A stretch of 47,050 nt of DNA, taken from NCBI GenBank assembly GCA_913061285.1, contig CAJXVR010000015.1, positions 1-47,050 of the forward strand. Direction: 5' to 3'. Below the pieces are notes generated by a model that made no database searches, had not been told where the DNA came from, and saw only the letters and a program-made list of their open reading frames with translations. The translations under genes and the position numbers were made by a program. Below are positions 33,738 through 41,889 of the stretch, piece by piece (the first letter of the stretch is position 1; each line of letters starts with the position of its first letter). This stretch comes from an uncultured Verrucomicrobiota bacterium. Lineage in GTDB: Bacteria > Verrucomicrobiota > Verrucomicrobiia > Limisphaerales > AAA164-E04.

Positions 33738-34517
33738 ATGAATAATACTGATCAAGCCGAACGTCGTTTCCAAGTTGATTCTCTTTCTGTGGGTGTATTT
33801 GCTGATCAGGATGCGATGGCAAATGCTGCTGCGGTAGAAGTGGGGCAGTACTTGGCTGATCGATTGGCAAAGAAAGAGATCGTTCGGGTCATCCTCGCAA
33901 CGGGTAATTCCCAGATCCTCTTCCTCTCTAAACTCATCGAACGGGGAGGGCTCGATTGGGGCCGGATTGAGCTTTTTCATATGGATGAATACCTAGGGCT
34001 CTCCGCAGATCATTCGGCAAGCTTCAGACGGTACATGAGAGAGCGGGTTGAGTCTGTCGTGAATCCGAAAACCTTCCATTATCTCGAAGGCGATGCGCTT
34101 GAGCCGCTTGATGAGTGTGAGCGATATTCGGGGCTTTTGAGAGCGGGAGAGATTGATCTTTGTTGTTTAGGCGTTGGGGAAAATGGGCATATTGCCTTCA
34201 ATGATCCTCCTGTTGCAGATTTTGAGGACCCTCATTGGGTTAAGATTGTAAAGTTGGACAACGCCTGCAAAGTGCAACAGGTCGGTGAAGGGCATTTTCC
34301 AAGTCTGGAATCTGTTCCGAGCTATGCTCTCACGCTAACAATCCCTGCTCTGTGCTCAGCGGGTAAGATGGTTTGTTTGTCTCCAGAAACGAGGAAGAGT
34401 CAGGCAATCAAGGATGCACTCCAGAATCCCGTTTCAACCAACTGTCCTGCTTCCTTCTTACGGACTCAGGCTCAAGCGGGGCTCTATCTGGATCGTGATT
34501 CGTCGTCGTTGCTTTAA
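33738..34517 (+). CDS. nagB: Glucosamine-6-phosphate deaminase
   Basis: A 259-residue sugar-phosphate isomerase/deaminase converting glucosamine-6-phosphate to fructose-6-phosphate and ammonia. Signature residues are present: FHMDEYLGL (D83, E84) and LGVGENGHIAFNDPP (catalytic H151), with ATGNSQ as the phosphate loop. The protein ends near SSSLL without the longer C-terminus of the E. coli allosteric enzyme. The start is ATG 33738. It may be co-transcribed with rsmI. Together with the NahK-like kinase 1 kb upstream on the other strand it suggests use of amino sugars; 6-phosphogluconolactonase is excluded by the DEYLGL motif. Confidence 0.9.
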   Translation: MNNTDQAERRFQVDSLSVGVFADQDAMANAAAVEVGQYLADRLAKKEIVRVILATGNSQILFLSKLIERGGLDWGRIELFHMDEYLGLSADHSASFRRYMRERVESVVNPKTFHYLEGDALEPLDECERYSGLLRAGEIDLCCLGVGENGHIAFNDPPVADFEDPHWVKIVKLDNACKVQQVGEGHFPSLESVPSYALTLTIPALCSAGKMVCLSPETRKSQAIKDALQNPVSTNCPASFLRTQAQAGLYLDRDSSSLL

Positions 34518-34619
34518 CCGGTCTGGGGGACGAATGTATCTCGATGCATCCTGAAGGTCTGAAGGAGCTGAAAGCCGAATAAAGCTTGAGCCAAGCGCAA
34601 GCATCACATAGAACGATGG

Positions 34620-34878
34620 GTGTGAGTTCCCCCACCGTGGTGGGATTGGGAAATCTGTCCTGTTCTTTGGAACGGGTGGCTAGAGAAGAATTTACCCTGC
34701 CGTGCTCGTGTATCGAAACGTAGTCCCTGGACCGTAAGCAATATAAATGGAGTGGTAGCCTTCGGTAGGGCGGCCGACAGGCCTTGACTGGAAGTCGAAT
34801 GTCGCCAGGTGAGCTCCCCTTATTACTATCCTGTTCATAGGATCTGTTCCCCACGACACAGGCGGGGTTTTCTTTTTA
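34620..34878 (+). ncRNA. Candidate structured RNA upstream of rarA, possibly 6S-like
   Basis: The 380 bp between nagB and rarA have no credible gene but several hairpins: CCTGTTC/GAACGGG (34659-34676), GACT/AGTC nested in CGACA/TGTCG (34775-34804), CCTGG (34726-34730) facing CCAGG (34804-34808), and a final CCCC/GGGG followed by TTTTCTTTTT (34849-34877) that looks like a terminator placed just before rarA. A terminator there implies a transcript ending before rarA. 6S RNA lies near rarA/aspS in Bacillus and beside the 5-formyl-THF cyclo-ligase gene in many proteobacteria; both kinds of neighbour follow here. I could not fit the full 6S rod fold, so the class is a guess. Confidence 0.35.
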
Positions 34879-34897
34879 GAAGCTCTCCTTCCGTGCC

Positions 34898-36295
34898 ATG
34901 TCTCAGAAAGAGTTGTTTGCAAAAAGCACGGCGAAAGCCAATGTGCAGAATGCTGAAGAGCAGTCTTCAGACACGGCTGAGGCTCCCAATCCTCTGCGGG
35001 TGGCTCCCCTGGCAGCTCGTATGCGCCCGGTTTCCCTTGATGAGTATATCGGTCAAGGTCATATCATCGGCCCGGGGGCATTGCTAAGACGATCTATTGA
35101 GGCGGATCGGGTTCAGTCGCTGATCCTCTATGGTCCGCCTGGGACGGGTAAGACGACTTTAGCGCAAATCATCGCAAGAGAGTCGAAGTCGAAATTCGAA
35201 CGTTTGAGCGGTGTGGAATCAAATGTTGGCGATATGAGAATTGTTCTCAAATCTGCAACCAACCGCCTCGCTAACACTGGAATCTCGACACTCCTTTTCG
35301 TCGATGAGATTCATCGTTTCAATAAATCGCAACAAGATATCTTGTTGCCCGATGTCGAGAGTGGAGCGGTCAAGCTCATTGGTGCTACAACCCATAATCC
35401 CTGCTTTTTTGTTAATGCGCCTCTCGTGTCGCGGTCACAAATCTTTGAACTCCGTCCGCTAGAGCCTAGTGATTTGATCGCGTTGATGAACCGTGCCATT
35501 CAGGATGTCGACCGCGGGCTCGGGGGGCGTCGAATCGAAATGAGCCCTGAAGCGTTGGAGCACATTGCTGTCACCTCGGATGGTGACGCGAGAAAGGCTC
35601 TCAGCTCTCTTGAGATCGCTTCCCTCACGACGCCGCTTAATAAGGCCGGGGTGATCAAGATCGATTTGAAAATTGCTGAAGAGTGCATTCAGAAAAAGGC
35701 CGTCAACTACGACCGGAACGGGGATGCTCACTTCGATACAATCTCAGCCTTTATCAAATCAATTCGTGGATCGGATCCTGATGCTGCGATCTATTGGTTG
35801 GCCAAAATGATTCATGCTGGAGAAGATCCGCGATTCATTACGCGGAGAATGCTCATTTCTGCTGCAGAGGATGTGGGCTTGGCTGACCCCATGGCCCTTG
35901 TTCTAGCGACAAGCGCCCATCAAGCGGCTGAATTTGTTGGCTGGCCGGAGGCAAGGATTCCGATCGCTGAAGCAACGATCTATTTGGCGACGGCCTATAA
36001 GAGCAATTCTGCGATGACGGCGATCGATGCGGCACTTGAAGACATTGAGAGGAATCCAACCTTACCGGTGCCGTCACATCTTCAAGATGGGCACTACAAG
36101 GGGGCTGCAGCGTTAGGAAAGGGTGTGGGCTATCAATATAGTCATGACTATCCGGGCAATGTCGTTGATCAGGACTATCTAGGCGCCGAAAGGAGCTACT
36201 ACACACCTGGCGATCAAGGAGTTGAGAAGAAAATTCGGGAGCGAATTGAGTTTTGGCGTCAGCAGCTTGCCAAATCGGTCGAAGGGCCTTTGTAG
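34898..36295 (+). CDS. rarA: Replication-associated recombination protein A (RarA/MgsA)
   Basis: A 465-residue clamp-loader-like AAA+ ATPase acting at stalled replication forks. Visible are LAARMRPVSLDEYIGQ (about 38-53), Walker A GPPGTGKTT (79-87), Walker B LLFVDEIHRFNKSQQD, sensor region IGATTHNPCF, and the C-terminal part YDRNGDAHFDTISAFIKSIR that is typical of RarA and absent from RuvB and DnaX. The C-terminus contains the conserved tail with GVGYQYSHDYP. An N-terminal extension of about 35 residues is low complexity. The ATG is 20 bp after the T-rich terminator-like sequence. It is followed by the cyclo-ligase and rny genes on the same strand. Confidence 0.94.
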   Translation: MSQKELFAKSTAKANVQNAEEQSSDTAEAPNPLRVAPLAARMRPVSLDEYIGQGHIIGPGALLRRSIEADRVQSLILYGPPGTGKTTLAQIIARESKSKFERLSGVESNVGDMRIVLKSATNRLANTGISTLLFVDEIHRFNKSQQDILLPDVESGAVKLIGATTHNPCFFVNAPLVSRSQIFELRPLEPSDLIALMNRAIQDVDRGLGGRRIEMSPEALEHIAVTSDGDARKALSSLEIASLTTPLNKAGVIKIDLKIAEECIQKKAVNYDRNGDAHFDTISAFIKSIRGSDPDAAIYWLAKMIHAGEDPRFITRRMLISAAEDVGLADPMALVLATSAHQAAEFVGWPEARIPIAEATIYLATAYKSNSAMTAIDAALEDIERNPTLPVPSHLQDGHYKGAAALGKGVGYQYSHDYPGNVVDQDYLGAERSYYTPGDQGVEKKIRERIEFWRQQLAKSVEGPL

Positions 36296-36337
36296 GGGTG
36301 TTTCTCAAGTTAATTTATTTTCTATTGTCGTTCTGTA

Positions 36338-36919
36338 ATGCCTCAACGCCGAGACGCAAAGCAAGTAATACGAGCAGAGGTTCGGCGACGGTTGGGGCGC
36401 CTTACTGCATCCGACAGAGCCGAGGCGACCGCAAAGGTACGATCACGCTTGGTTCAGGTGGATCAATTTCGTGAGGCTGAATCGGTAGGGCTTTATTCGG
36501 CGATCGACTGGGAGATCGACTTGGTTCCCTTGCTCGAAGCGGGGGGCGCCAGCGGGAAAAGCTATGCGCTGCCCAGGTGGTGTGCTGAGTCAGAACAGTA
36601 TCAATTCGTTGTGGTTGAGAGCTCCTCTCAGCTAGAGCGGGGGCGATATGGAATTTTTGAACCCGACGAGAATTGCCTGCCGATAGACCAGGGGAGTCTG
36701 GATTTTGTCGTCATTCCAGGGTTGGCTTTCTCTCGAAATGGAGCGAGGCTGGGCCGTGGTCGTGGTTTCTACGATCGTTTACTTGAGAATTGTCAGGCGC
36801 ATTTGTGCGGCGTTTGCTATGAATTTCAGGTTTTCGATGAACTTCCACAAGATCCGTGGGATAGGGCGATGAATCGTCTAGTGACTCCAAGACAGTGCGT
36901 TGAAACGTTCCTAGAATAG
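36338..36919 (+). CDS. 5-formyltetrahydrofolate cyclo-ligase
   Basis: A 193-residue enzyme that converts 5-formyl-THF to 5,10-methenyl-THF with ATP. The N-terminal basic helix (AKQVIRAEVRRRLG), the mid-region YALPRWCAESEQYQF and the ATP-loop motif GRGRGFYDRLL near residue 147 are clear, with VIPGLAFSRNGARLG just before it. It sits 42 bp after rarA and 6 bp before rny, so it is likely part of a rarA - cyclo-ligase - rny operon. Its proteobacterial homologue (ygfA) follows the 6S RNA gene, which is relevant to the RNA candidate upstream. Confidence 0.92.
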   Translation: MPQRRDAKQVIRAEVRRRLGRLTASDRAEATAKVRSRLVQVDQFREAESVGLYSAIDWEIDLVPLLEAGGASGKSYALPRWCAESEQYQFVVVESSSQLERGRYGIFEPDENCLPIDQGSLDFVVIPGLAFSRNGARLGRGRGFYDRLLENCQAHLCGVCYEFQVFDELPQDPWDRAMNRLVTPRQCVETFLE

Positions 36920-36925
36920 ATATTG

Positions 36926-38491
36926 ATGGTTTTCTTTGCTCAGACTTTTTGGGGGAATGTGCTCTTCGTGGTCGCTGGTGCAGTGGCAGCTCTGGTCCTG
37001 CTCAATCTGTGGGACCTGGTTGGAGTCCGCATCTGGCGCAAGCGACATGAGCGGGCGATCAAGGATGCAGAGAGTGAGATTGAAGGGTTAAGAACCCAGG
37101 GGCGTTTGGATGCAAAGCTGGAGGCGGAGGAGATTTGTCGTCGAGCAGAGAGTCGCCTGGAAGCGAGGGAGGAGAAATTAGCCGAACGGGAGAGCCAACT
37201 CCAAGGTCGAGAGGTATTCATGAACCAGCAGCTTGAGAATCTTTCGGTGCGGGAAGCGTCCGCTGACAAGCAACGAGAATCGTTGGATGACGATCGTAAG
37301 TCGCTTGAGTCGGAGGTTCGGGCAGTTGAGCTATCGCGGGCTGAATGGATCGAGAAGCTTAGCTCTGTGGCGCGTCTGACCGAGTCCGAGGCGCGCGATC
37401 AGCTGATGAGACTCGCTGAATCGGAAGGGAAACGGGAGGCTCAGGATCTTTCCCGTCGAATCATTGAGAGAGCGAAGCAGGAGAGTGAGGAGGAATCCAG
37501 ACGAATTGTAAGTTTGGCGATTCAGCGCTACGCCGGTGATCACACCTCAGAGACGACGACAGCCGCTGTTGCGCTAAAAGGGGATGATATAAAAGGGAGA
37601 ATTATTGGGAGGGATGGGAGAAACATTCGAGCCTTTGAGAATGCGACAGGAATGACCGTGCTCATTGATGATACGCCCAACGCTGTCGTCCTCTCAGGAT
37701 TTGATCCGGTTCGGCGTGAGGTTGCCCGAGAAAGCATGGAGAGACTCATTGCTGATGGGCGTATCCACCCGGCACGAATCGAAGAGGTTGTTGAACGGGT
37801 GAGCTCTGAAATAGAGGGCCGGGTTGTTAAACTTGCCGAGGAGGCCGTGAGTAAACTTGGCTTAGCGCCGGTTCACGATGAGATTTCGAAACGTCTAGGT
37901 CGGCTCTATTTTCGGCTTAGCTACTCTCAGAATGTCTTGGACCATTCAGTAGAGGTTGCTCGATTGACCGCACTGATGGCCTCAGAACTTGGGGCCAATA
38001 TCACCGATGCCACCAGGGCGGGATTGCTTCACGATATCGGAAAGGCTTTGGGCGATGAAATGAAGGGCTCCCATGCTGCGGTTGGTGCGGAGTTTATTCG
38101 GCGCTATGGGGAGAATGGTGCGGTTGTGAATGCCGTTGCGTCTCATCATGATGAAGTCGAACACGAGACGGTTCTTGGAATTCTTGTTAGTGCTGCCGAT
38201 GCGATAAGCGCCGCAAGGCCGGGCGCTCGGTCTGAACCCATCACATCGTACATCAATCGCCTTAAGAGCCTAGAGCAAGTGGGGACGTCCTTTGCTGGAG
38301 TTGAACGTTGTTTTGCCGTTCAAGCGGGGAGGGAAGTAAGGGTCTTCGTGAGGCCCGATGCCGTCAGCGATGAATCATCCTTCGCTTTAGCAAAGGATAT
38401 TTGTCGTAAAATCGAAGATGAGCTTCATTACCCTGGGCAAATTCGGGTAACCGTGATTCGAGAGATCCGTTGTGTCGAATACGCCAAGTGA
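36926..38491 (+). CDS. rny: Ribonuclease Y
   Basis: A 521-residue membrane-anchored endoribonuclease that starts mRNA decay. The layout is canonical: one N-terminal membrane helix (about 10-30), a long charged coiled coil (about 38-200), a KH domain with IKGRIIGRDGRNIRAFENAT near 221, and an HD domain with LLHDIGKALGDE (about 365-376) and ASHHDEVEHET. The ATG at 36926 is preceded by an in-frame TTG that adds one residue. It follows the cyclo-ligase gene by six bases, so it is in that operon. No truncation or missing HD residue is seen. Confidence 0.95.
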   Translation: MVFFAQTFWGNVLFVVAGAVAALVLLNLWDLVGVRIWRKRHERAIKDAESEIEGLRTQGRLDAKLEAEEICRRAESRLEAREEKLAERESQLQGREVFMNQQLENLSVREASADKQRESLDDDRKSLESEVRAVELSRAEWIEKLSSVARLTESEARDQLMRLAESEGKREAQDLSRRIIERAKQESEEESRRIVSLAIQRYAGDHTSETTTAAVALKGDDIKGRIIGRDGRNIRAFENATGMTVLIDDTPNAVVLSGFDPVRREVARESMERLIADGRIHPARIEEVVERVSSEIEGRVVKLAEEAVSKLGLAPVHDEISKRLGRLYFRLSYSQNVLDHSVEVARLTALMASELGANITDATRAGLLHDIGKALGDEMKGSHAAVGAEFIRRYGENGAVVNAVASHHDEVEHETVLGILVSAADAISAARPGARSEPITSYINRLKSLEQVGTSFAGVERCFAVQAGREVRVFVRPDAVSDESSFALAKDICRKIEDELHYPGQIRVTVIREIRCVEYAK

Positions 38492-38530
38492 TCCGGGCTA
38501 ACAGTTGCCCGAGGAAGTTGAGATAATGGC

Positions 38531-38689
38531 CTAGCGACCTTCTGTGACACCTCCCGGGAGACCGTTCTCCCAGGTGCGAGGTGAGCCCCACGGGCGGGCT
38601 GAAGCATTCTTGGTATCTGGTGCAGAGCAGGCAGAGACTAAAAGGCTAATGGCAGCAAGAAGGAGTAGAGTCTTGAGGGAGAATCTCAT
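38531..38689 (-). CDS. Small lipoprotein with RPW-x-P-x-x-WE motif (52 residues)
   Basis: A short minus-strand ORF, ATG at 38689 and TAG at 38533-38531. The first 20 residues are a signal peptide with a basic start (RFSLK) and a leucine-rich core, ending in a good lipobox, LVSAC, so Cys21 should be lipidated and the mature chain is only 32 residues. The mature part is SAPDTKNASA followed by RPWGSPRTWENGLPGG (32-47) and VTEGR. I half-recall similar RPW/WE-rich tiny lipoproteins in Verrucomicrobiota but cannot name a family. It lies 45 bp downstream of the coiled-coil membrane gene on the same strand, so they may form an operon. No function is assigned. Confidence 0.72.
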   Translation of the reverse strand: MRFSLKTLLLLAAISLLVSACSAPDTKNASARPWGSPRTWENGLPGGVTEGR

Positions 38690-38734
38690 CTTGGATCCAA
38701 AGAATCTTCGGAGTGGCCCAGGGATTGAAGAATC

Positions 38735-39484
38735 CTAGTAGAGGACTGTATCGCCAACTTGAATATCAGCCTGCTTCCAGCCTGGGAGGACGTTGGCAAC
38801 GCTTTGGTTGGGCTCGAGCGACGTGATTTGAATCTTACCCACGAGCTTGCCTTCGCGGCTAACCATCAGTTTTCCTGATTGACGTGCCCCGTCTGACTCT
38901 CCGACGCTGACAACCACGAAATCCCAATTGTCATCAACGGCAACTACAGTGCCTTTGAGTCCGTCTCGCATGGCAATCTCTGAGTTGGGACCTTCATATT
39001 TGCTGAGATCGTATTTGATTTGGCCGATTTCTCGAAGAAGGATCTCTCTTTCGGCGTTTCCTGCACTGATGGCTTCACGGGCGGCAATCAGGTCATTCTT
39101 CATCGATTGAATGACTTGGATTTCAACACCGAGAGCGCGCCATTGCGCAAGCTCTCGTTGAGCTTCATTTCGCTGGCTTGTGGCCGAAAGTAATTCAGAT
39201 TCGAGATCGTCCGCTCGGACGCGTTGTTGTTGGGCAATTCGGGTGGTCTCTTCGAGACGAGATTGCGTTTCGGCAAATTGTCCGTTGAGAGTTTCAAGAT
39301 CTGCCTTCGCTTGTCGTTCCGCGTTCTCGGCTTTGCGCTGAGCCGCCCGAGCGTTCTGGGCGTCCTGCGTTTGCTGAGCCAAATCACCAGTGAGCTGGTT
39401 GATTTTCGCTTTCACTTGGAACTGACTAACACCGATGGCGGCTAGGCCCAAGGCGATCACAAGAATGAGGCAAGCTTTTAGCAT
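38735..39484 (-). CDS. Membrane-anchored coiled-coil protein with C-terminal beta domain
   Basis: A 249-residue protein: one N-terminal membrane helix (KACLILVIALGLAAIGVS), then a long Gln/Glu/Ala-rich coiled coil (about 25-165), then a small beta domain starting MRDGLKGTVVAVDDNWDFVV and ending GDTVLY. The C-terminal block has pieces such as KLMVSREGKLVGKIQI that resemble a MreC/SH3-like barrel, but I would not call it MreC because length and order do not fit. Similar proteins occur in Verrucomicrobiota as I recall. It lies upstream of the small lipoprotein gene and may be part of an envelope complex with it (inference). Confidence 0.7.
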   Translation of the reverse strand: MLKACLILVIALGLAAIGVSQFQVKAKINQLTGDLAQQTQDAQNARAAQRKAENAERQAKADLETLNGQFAETQSRLEETTRIAQQQRVRADDLESELLSATSQRNEAQRELAQWRALGVEIQVIQSMKNDLIAAREAISAGNAEREILLREIGQIKYDLSKYEGPNSEIAMRDGLKGTVVAVDDNWDFVVVSVGESDGARQSGKLMVSREGKLVGKIQITSLEPNQSVANVLPGWKQADIQVGDTVLY

Positions 39485-39560
39485 TTTTTGGTCAAATCGT
39501 TTGAGCGGTTTAAACTAGAAAGATCAGATCGATGTGTCAACACGGCTTTTATCCCGATTC

Positions 39561-39593
39561 TCTCCGCCAGACCCTGGCGTTGTCTGGCGGAGA
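39561..39593. terminator. 12-bp perfect inverted repeat downstream of the small secreted-protein gene
   Basis: TCTCCGCCAGAC (39561-39572) and GTCTGGCGGAGA (39582-39593) are perfect inverse complements around a 9-base loop. It lies 120 bp past the stop of the minus-strand gene at 39713 and about 77 bp upstream of the next minus-strand start. There is no T-run on either side, so it may be a terminator that needs a factor, or a regulator site for the coiled-coil gene. Confidence 0.5.
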
Positions 39594-39712
39594 ATATTGC
39601 AAAATCGTTACTGCTGTAATATCGAGTCACCAGGAGCATGACGATTTAATCGCTGGATCATTAGTTTTTTTTCAGTTTTTACTAGTTTTGGGGGCGATTC
39701 GGTGGGTTTTTC

Positions 39713-40126
39713 CTATTTTGGGGACGTTGCAGAGGTTTTTCCACGAGAGCGTGACTCCTCCCATCGGACCAGTTTTGCCAAGTACTGCCTTTCTCCAGTT
39801 TTTGTACAGGATCCTCGGACCGCCATATTGGGGTGAAGATCTTTTAGCTGGGCGGGAATTTTTCCTGCTTCAAACCGGGTTTCGGAGTTGGTTTTGAAGA
39901 GTCTCACCTCCGAATTGGATTTGTTCTTGAGTGTGAAGGTTTTTTTCTCTGTATCAATTTTTCCAACAATTCCTCGGAATGGAAGGGTGCGGGCCTTGCT
40001 TTGGGAGTCCTCAAGGCCGCTTGGTTTACCATTCCTCTGTGGTTCAGCTGTGAGTTTAGCCGCGATGATGCTGATGACCATCATAATAAATGCGGTATAT
40101 CGGTAGAGGTTGCTTCTAGTTTTCAT
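39713..40126 (-). CDS. Small secreted protein of unknown function (DUF5666-like beta fold)
   Basis: A 137-residue protein with an N-terminal export signal (AFIMMVISIIAAKLTAE) and one small beta-rich domain: FRGIVGKIDTEKKTFTLKN, then RLFKTNSETRFEAG and DLHPNMAVRGSCTK. The pattern resembles domains of about 60-80 residues annotated as DUF5666, which have no assigned activity. The start is the ATG at 40126. Both flanks are non-coding gaps of more than 200 bp, so it is likely transcribed alone. The C-terminus is short and basic. Confidence 0.68.
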   Translation of the reverse strand: MKTRSNLYRYTAFIMMVISIIAAKLTAEPQRNGKPSGLEDSQSKARTLPFRGIVGKIDTEKKTFTLKNKSNSEVRLFKTNSETRFEAGKIPAQLKDLHPNMAVRGSCTKTGERQYLAKLVRWEESRSRGKTSATSPK

Positions 40127-40330
40127 TATAGGAGTTATAATACTGTTAAGTGTGAGTTTGGAAAACTATTGCGGAGTTTTGCGGTGTTCAAGTAAAAGTT
40201 GGAATACTTCGGTAATGAGGTAGGTTTGTCGTTTTTTCAATTTTGGAGAGTCCCTTTGGGGCCGGCTATGGCTCCGATGCTGTGTGTCGCGAGCCTAGTG
40301 GTGCGAAGGCGGATTCTGAATGGTGCGCAG

Positions 40331-40371
40331 AAAGGCCCGCCGTCCCAGCGAGTGGGGCGCGGCGGGCCTTT
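40331..40371 (-). terminator. Terminator of pilT
   Basis: AAAGGCCCGCCG (40331-40342) and CGGCGGGCCTTT (40360-40371) form a perfect 12-bp GC-rich stem with a 17-base loop, 23 bp after the pilT stop. The short A and T ends make it potentially active in both directions; read leftwards, it is followed by TTTC. Confidence 0.85.
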
Positions 40372-40393
40372 AGAATATCGACTGTCGGAAAGC

Positions 40394-41482
40394 TTAACTC
40401 AGAATACGCTTGCCTTCGTCGAGGAAGATACCTTGGAAATTCATTTCTAAGGCCTTGGCGTTGGTCGCCTTCGCTAGGGCTTCCTTTTCCGAGACGGCAC
40501 GGTCTTTTACAAGCTGGAATAGTGCTTGATTGAAGTTCTGCATGCCGTCTTCCACTCCGGTTTCAATTGCGGCCGCTAGTTTGTCCAATCGGTTTTCTTC
40601 GATGAGTTTCCGAACGGTTGGGGTATTGATCAAAATCTCGATTGCAGGAACAACTCCGCCTTCGGAACGACCTACCATCCGCTGGCAAATTACTGCCTTG
40701 AGAGTGCCTGCGAGTTGCCGTCGCACCTGATCCCGTTCGTCAGGTTGAAAAAAGTCCAGGATTCTTGTGACTGATTGGGAAGCATTTGTCGTGTGCAAGG
40801 TCGAAAGCACGAGATGACCCGTGTCTGCCGCGCTCATGGCGGCAGAAAAACTGATGGAATCTCGCATCTCTCCGATCATAATAACGTCTGGATCCTGTCG
40901 GAGAATGTGTTTGAGGCCTGCTGCGAAGGAGAGAGAATCAAGTCCGATCTCGCGCTGCTCAATGATTGATTTTTCATCCTTAAACACGTACTCGATCGGG
41001 TCTTCGAGTGTGATAATATGGCGTGCGGTCTCCGTGTTGATGTGCTGAAGCATAGCTGCCAGCGTCGTTGATTTGCCTGATCCGGTCGTTCCAGCGACGA
41101 GCACGATGCCACGTGGGGAGACTGCGATGTCCTTGAGTTGTGGTAAGAGTCCTAGGTCTTCGAAACTAGGAATATTCGTTTGGACATAGCGCATTGCGAG
41201 ACACAGTGTTCCCTTTTGCTGGAACAGATTCGTTCGAAAACGACCCAGTCCTTCTGCGTAGTAAGAGAAATCGATCTCTCGGTCCGTCTCAAATTTCACC
41301 AATAGGTGGGGAGGGACGATCTCTTTGACGACCTTATCCATCCATTCGGTGGTTGGATGAGGGGCTTCAATTGGTATCAGCTGGCCATCAATTCTGACGA
41401 TGATGGGCGCATTGATCTTGATGTGTACGTCTGAGGCTCCGCCATCGATGGCGGCCTTTAGCACCCGCTTAAATATCTCCAT
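40394..41482 (-). CDS. pilT: Type IV pilus retraction ATPase, PilT family
   Basis: A 362-residue hexameric secretion ATPase that depolymerises type IV pili at the inner membrane. The N-terminal domain has SDVHIKINAPIIVRIDG, the core has Walker A GTTGSGKST (131-139), the Asp box with EDPIEYVFKDE, Walker B QDPDVIMIGEMRD and the His box STLHTTNASQ. A PilT-like C-terminal region (PTVRKLIEENRLDKL) is present. No pilin or assembly genes are nearby in this window. It lies 22 bp downstream of the PilZ-like gene on the same strand, so the pair could be linked by cyclic di-GMP control of motility (inference). Confidence 0.92.
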   Translation of the reverse strand: MEIFKRVLKAAIDGGASDVHIKINAPIIVRIDGQLIPIEAPHPTTEWMDKVVKEIVPPHLLVKFETDREIDFSYYAEGLGRFRTNLFQQKGTLCLAMRYVQTNIPSFEDLGLLPQLKDIAVSPRGIVLVAGTTGSGKSTTLAAMLQHINTETARHIITLEDPIEYVFKDEKSIIEQREIGLDSLSFAAGLKHILRQDPDVIMIGEMRDSISFSAAMSAADTGHLVLSTLHTTNASQSVTRILDFFQPDERDQVRRQLAGTLKAVICQRMVGRSEGGVVPAIEILINTPTVRKLIEENRLDKLAAAIETGVEDGMQNFNQALFQLVKDRAVSEKEALAKATNAKALEMNFQGIFLDEGKRILS

Positions 41483-41503
41483 TTAGTTTGTAGTCGGCAG
41501 CAA

Positions 41504-41833
41504 TTAGAGGCTCGGTTGAATCTGGACGAGGCTCGTCAAACGCTCCTGTGCTTCAGGTGTGATTCCCATGAAGATGATCGAAACGACGAATCCGTTGTGC
41601 TTATTCCCGGTGCTACCTACGACAATCCCTGTGCAATTGATCCTGCCATCTTGATTTGGCGACTGAAGTTCGATCGTCAGCTCAGTCCACATTGGAACTT
41701 CTTTGGTGGAGAGGAATTCAATTCCATTGTTCCGCAAGTGAACCGAATGAGCTGGAAGCGAAAGTTCCAATTCATTGGCCGTCACCTTTACCGGTTCAAA
41801 GACCCCAGAAGTGTCGAGCTTGGTCGTTTTCAT
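41504..41833 (-). CDS. PilZ-like domain protein
   Basis: A 109-residue protein that fits a PilZ-type beta barrel: a strand with HLRNNGIEFLSTKEVP, TELTIELQS, then CTGIVVGSTGN and NGFVVSIIFMG before a C-terminal helix. The cyclic di-GMP binding RxxxR and (D/N)xSxxG motifs are not both seen, so binding is doubtful and it may be a degenerate PilZ protein. The start is the ATG at 41833; a longer frame reaching 41917 overlaps the fabH end. It sits between fabH and pilT on the same strand, 22 bp before pilT. Confidence in the fold is moderate. Confidence 0.6.
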   Translation of the reverse strand: MKTTKLDTSGVFEPVKVTANELELSLPAHSVHLRNNGIEFLSTKEVPMWTELTIELQSPNQDGRINCTGIVVGSTGNKHNGFVVSIIFMGITPEAQERLTSLVQIQPSL

Positions 41834-41889
41834 ATCAATTGCGTCTATCAATGTAACACCGAAAGCCATTTCGTCAATGGCTGCAGAGA

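Noticed and set aside
34408..34854. 148-residue minus-strand frame opposite nagB and the RNA region
   Set aside because: Overlaps nagB antisense and has the Arg/Ser/Pro-rich composition of non-coding frames.
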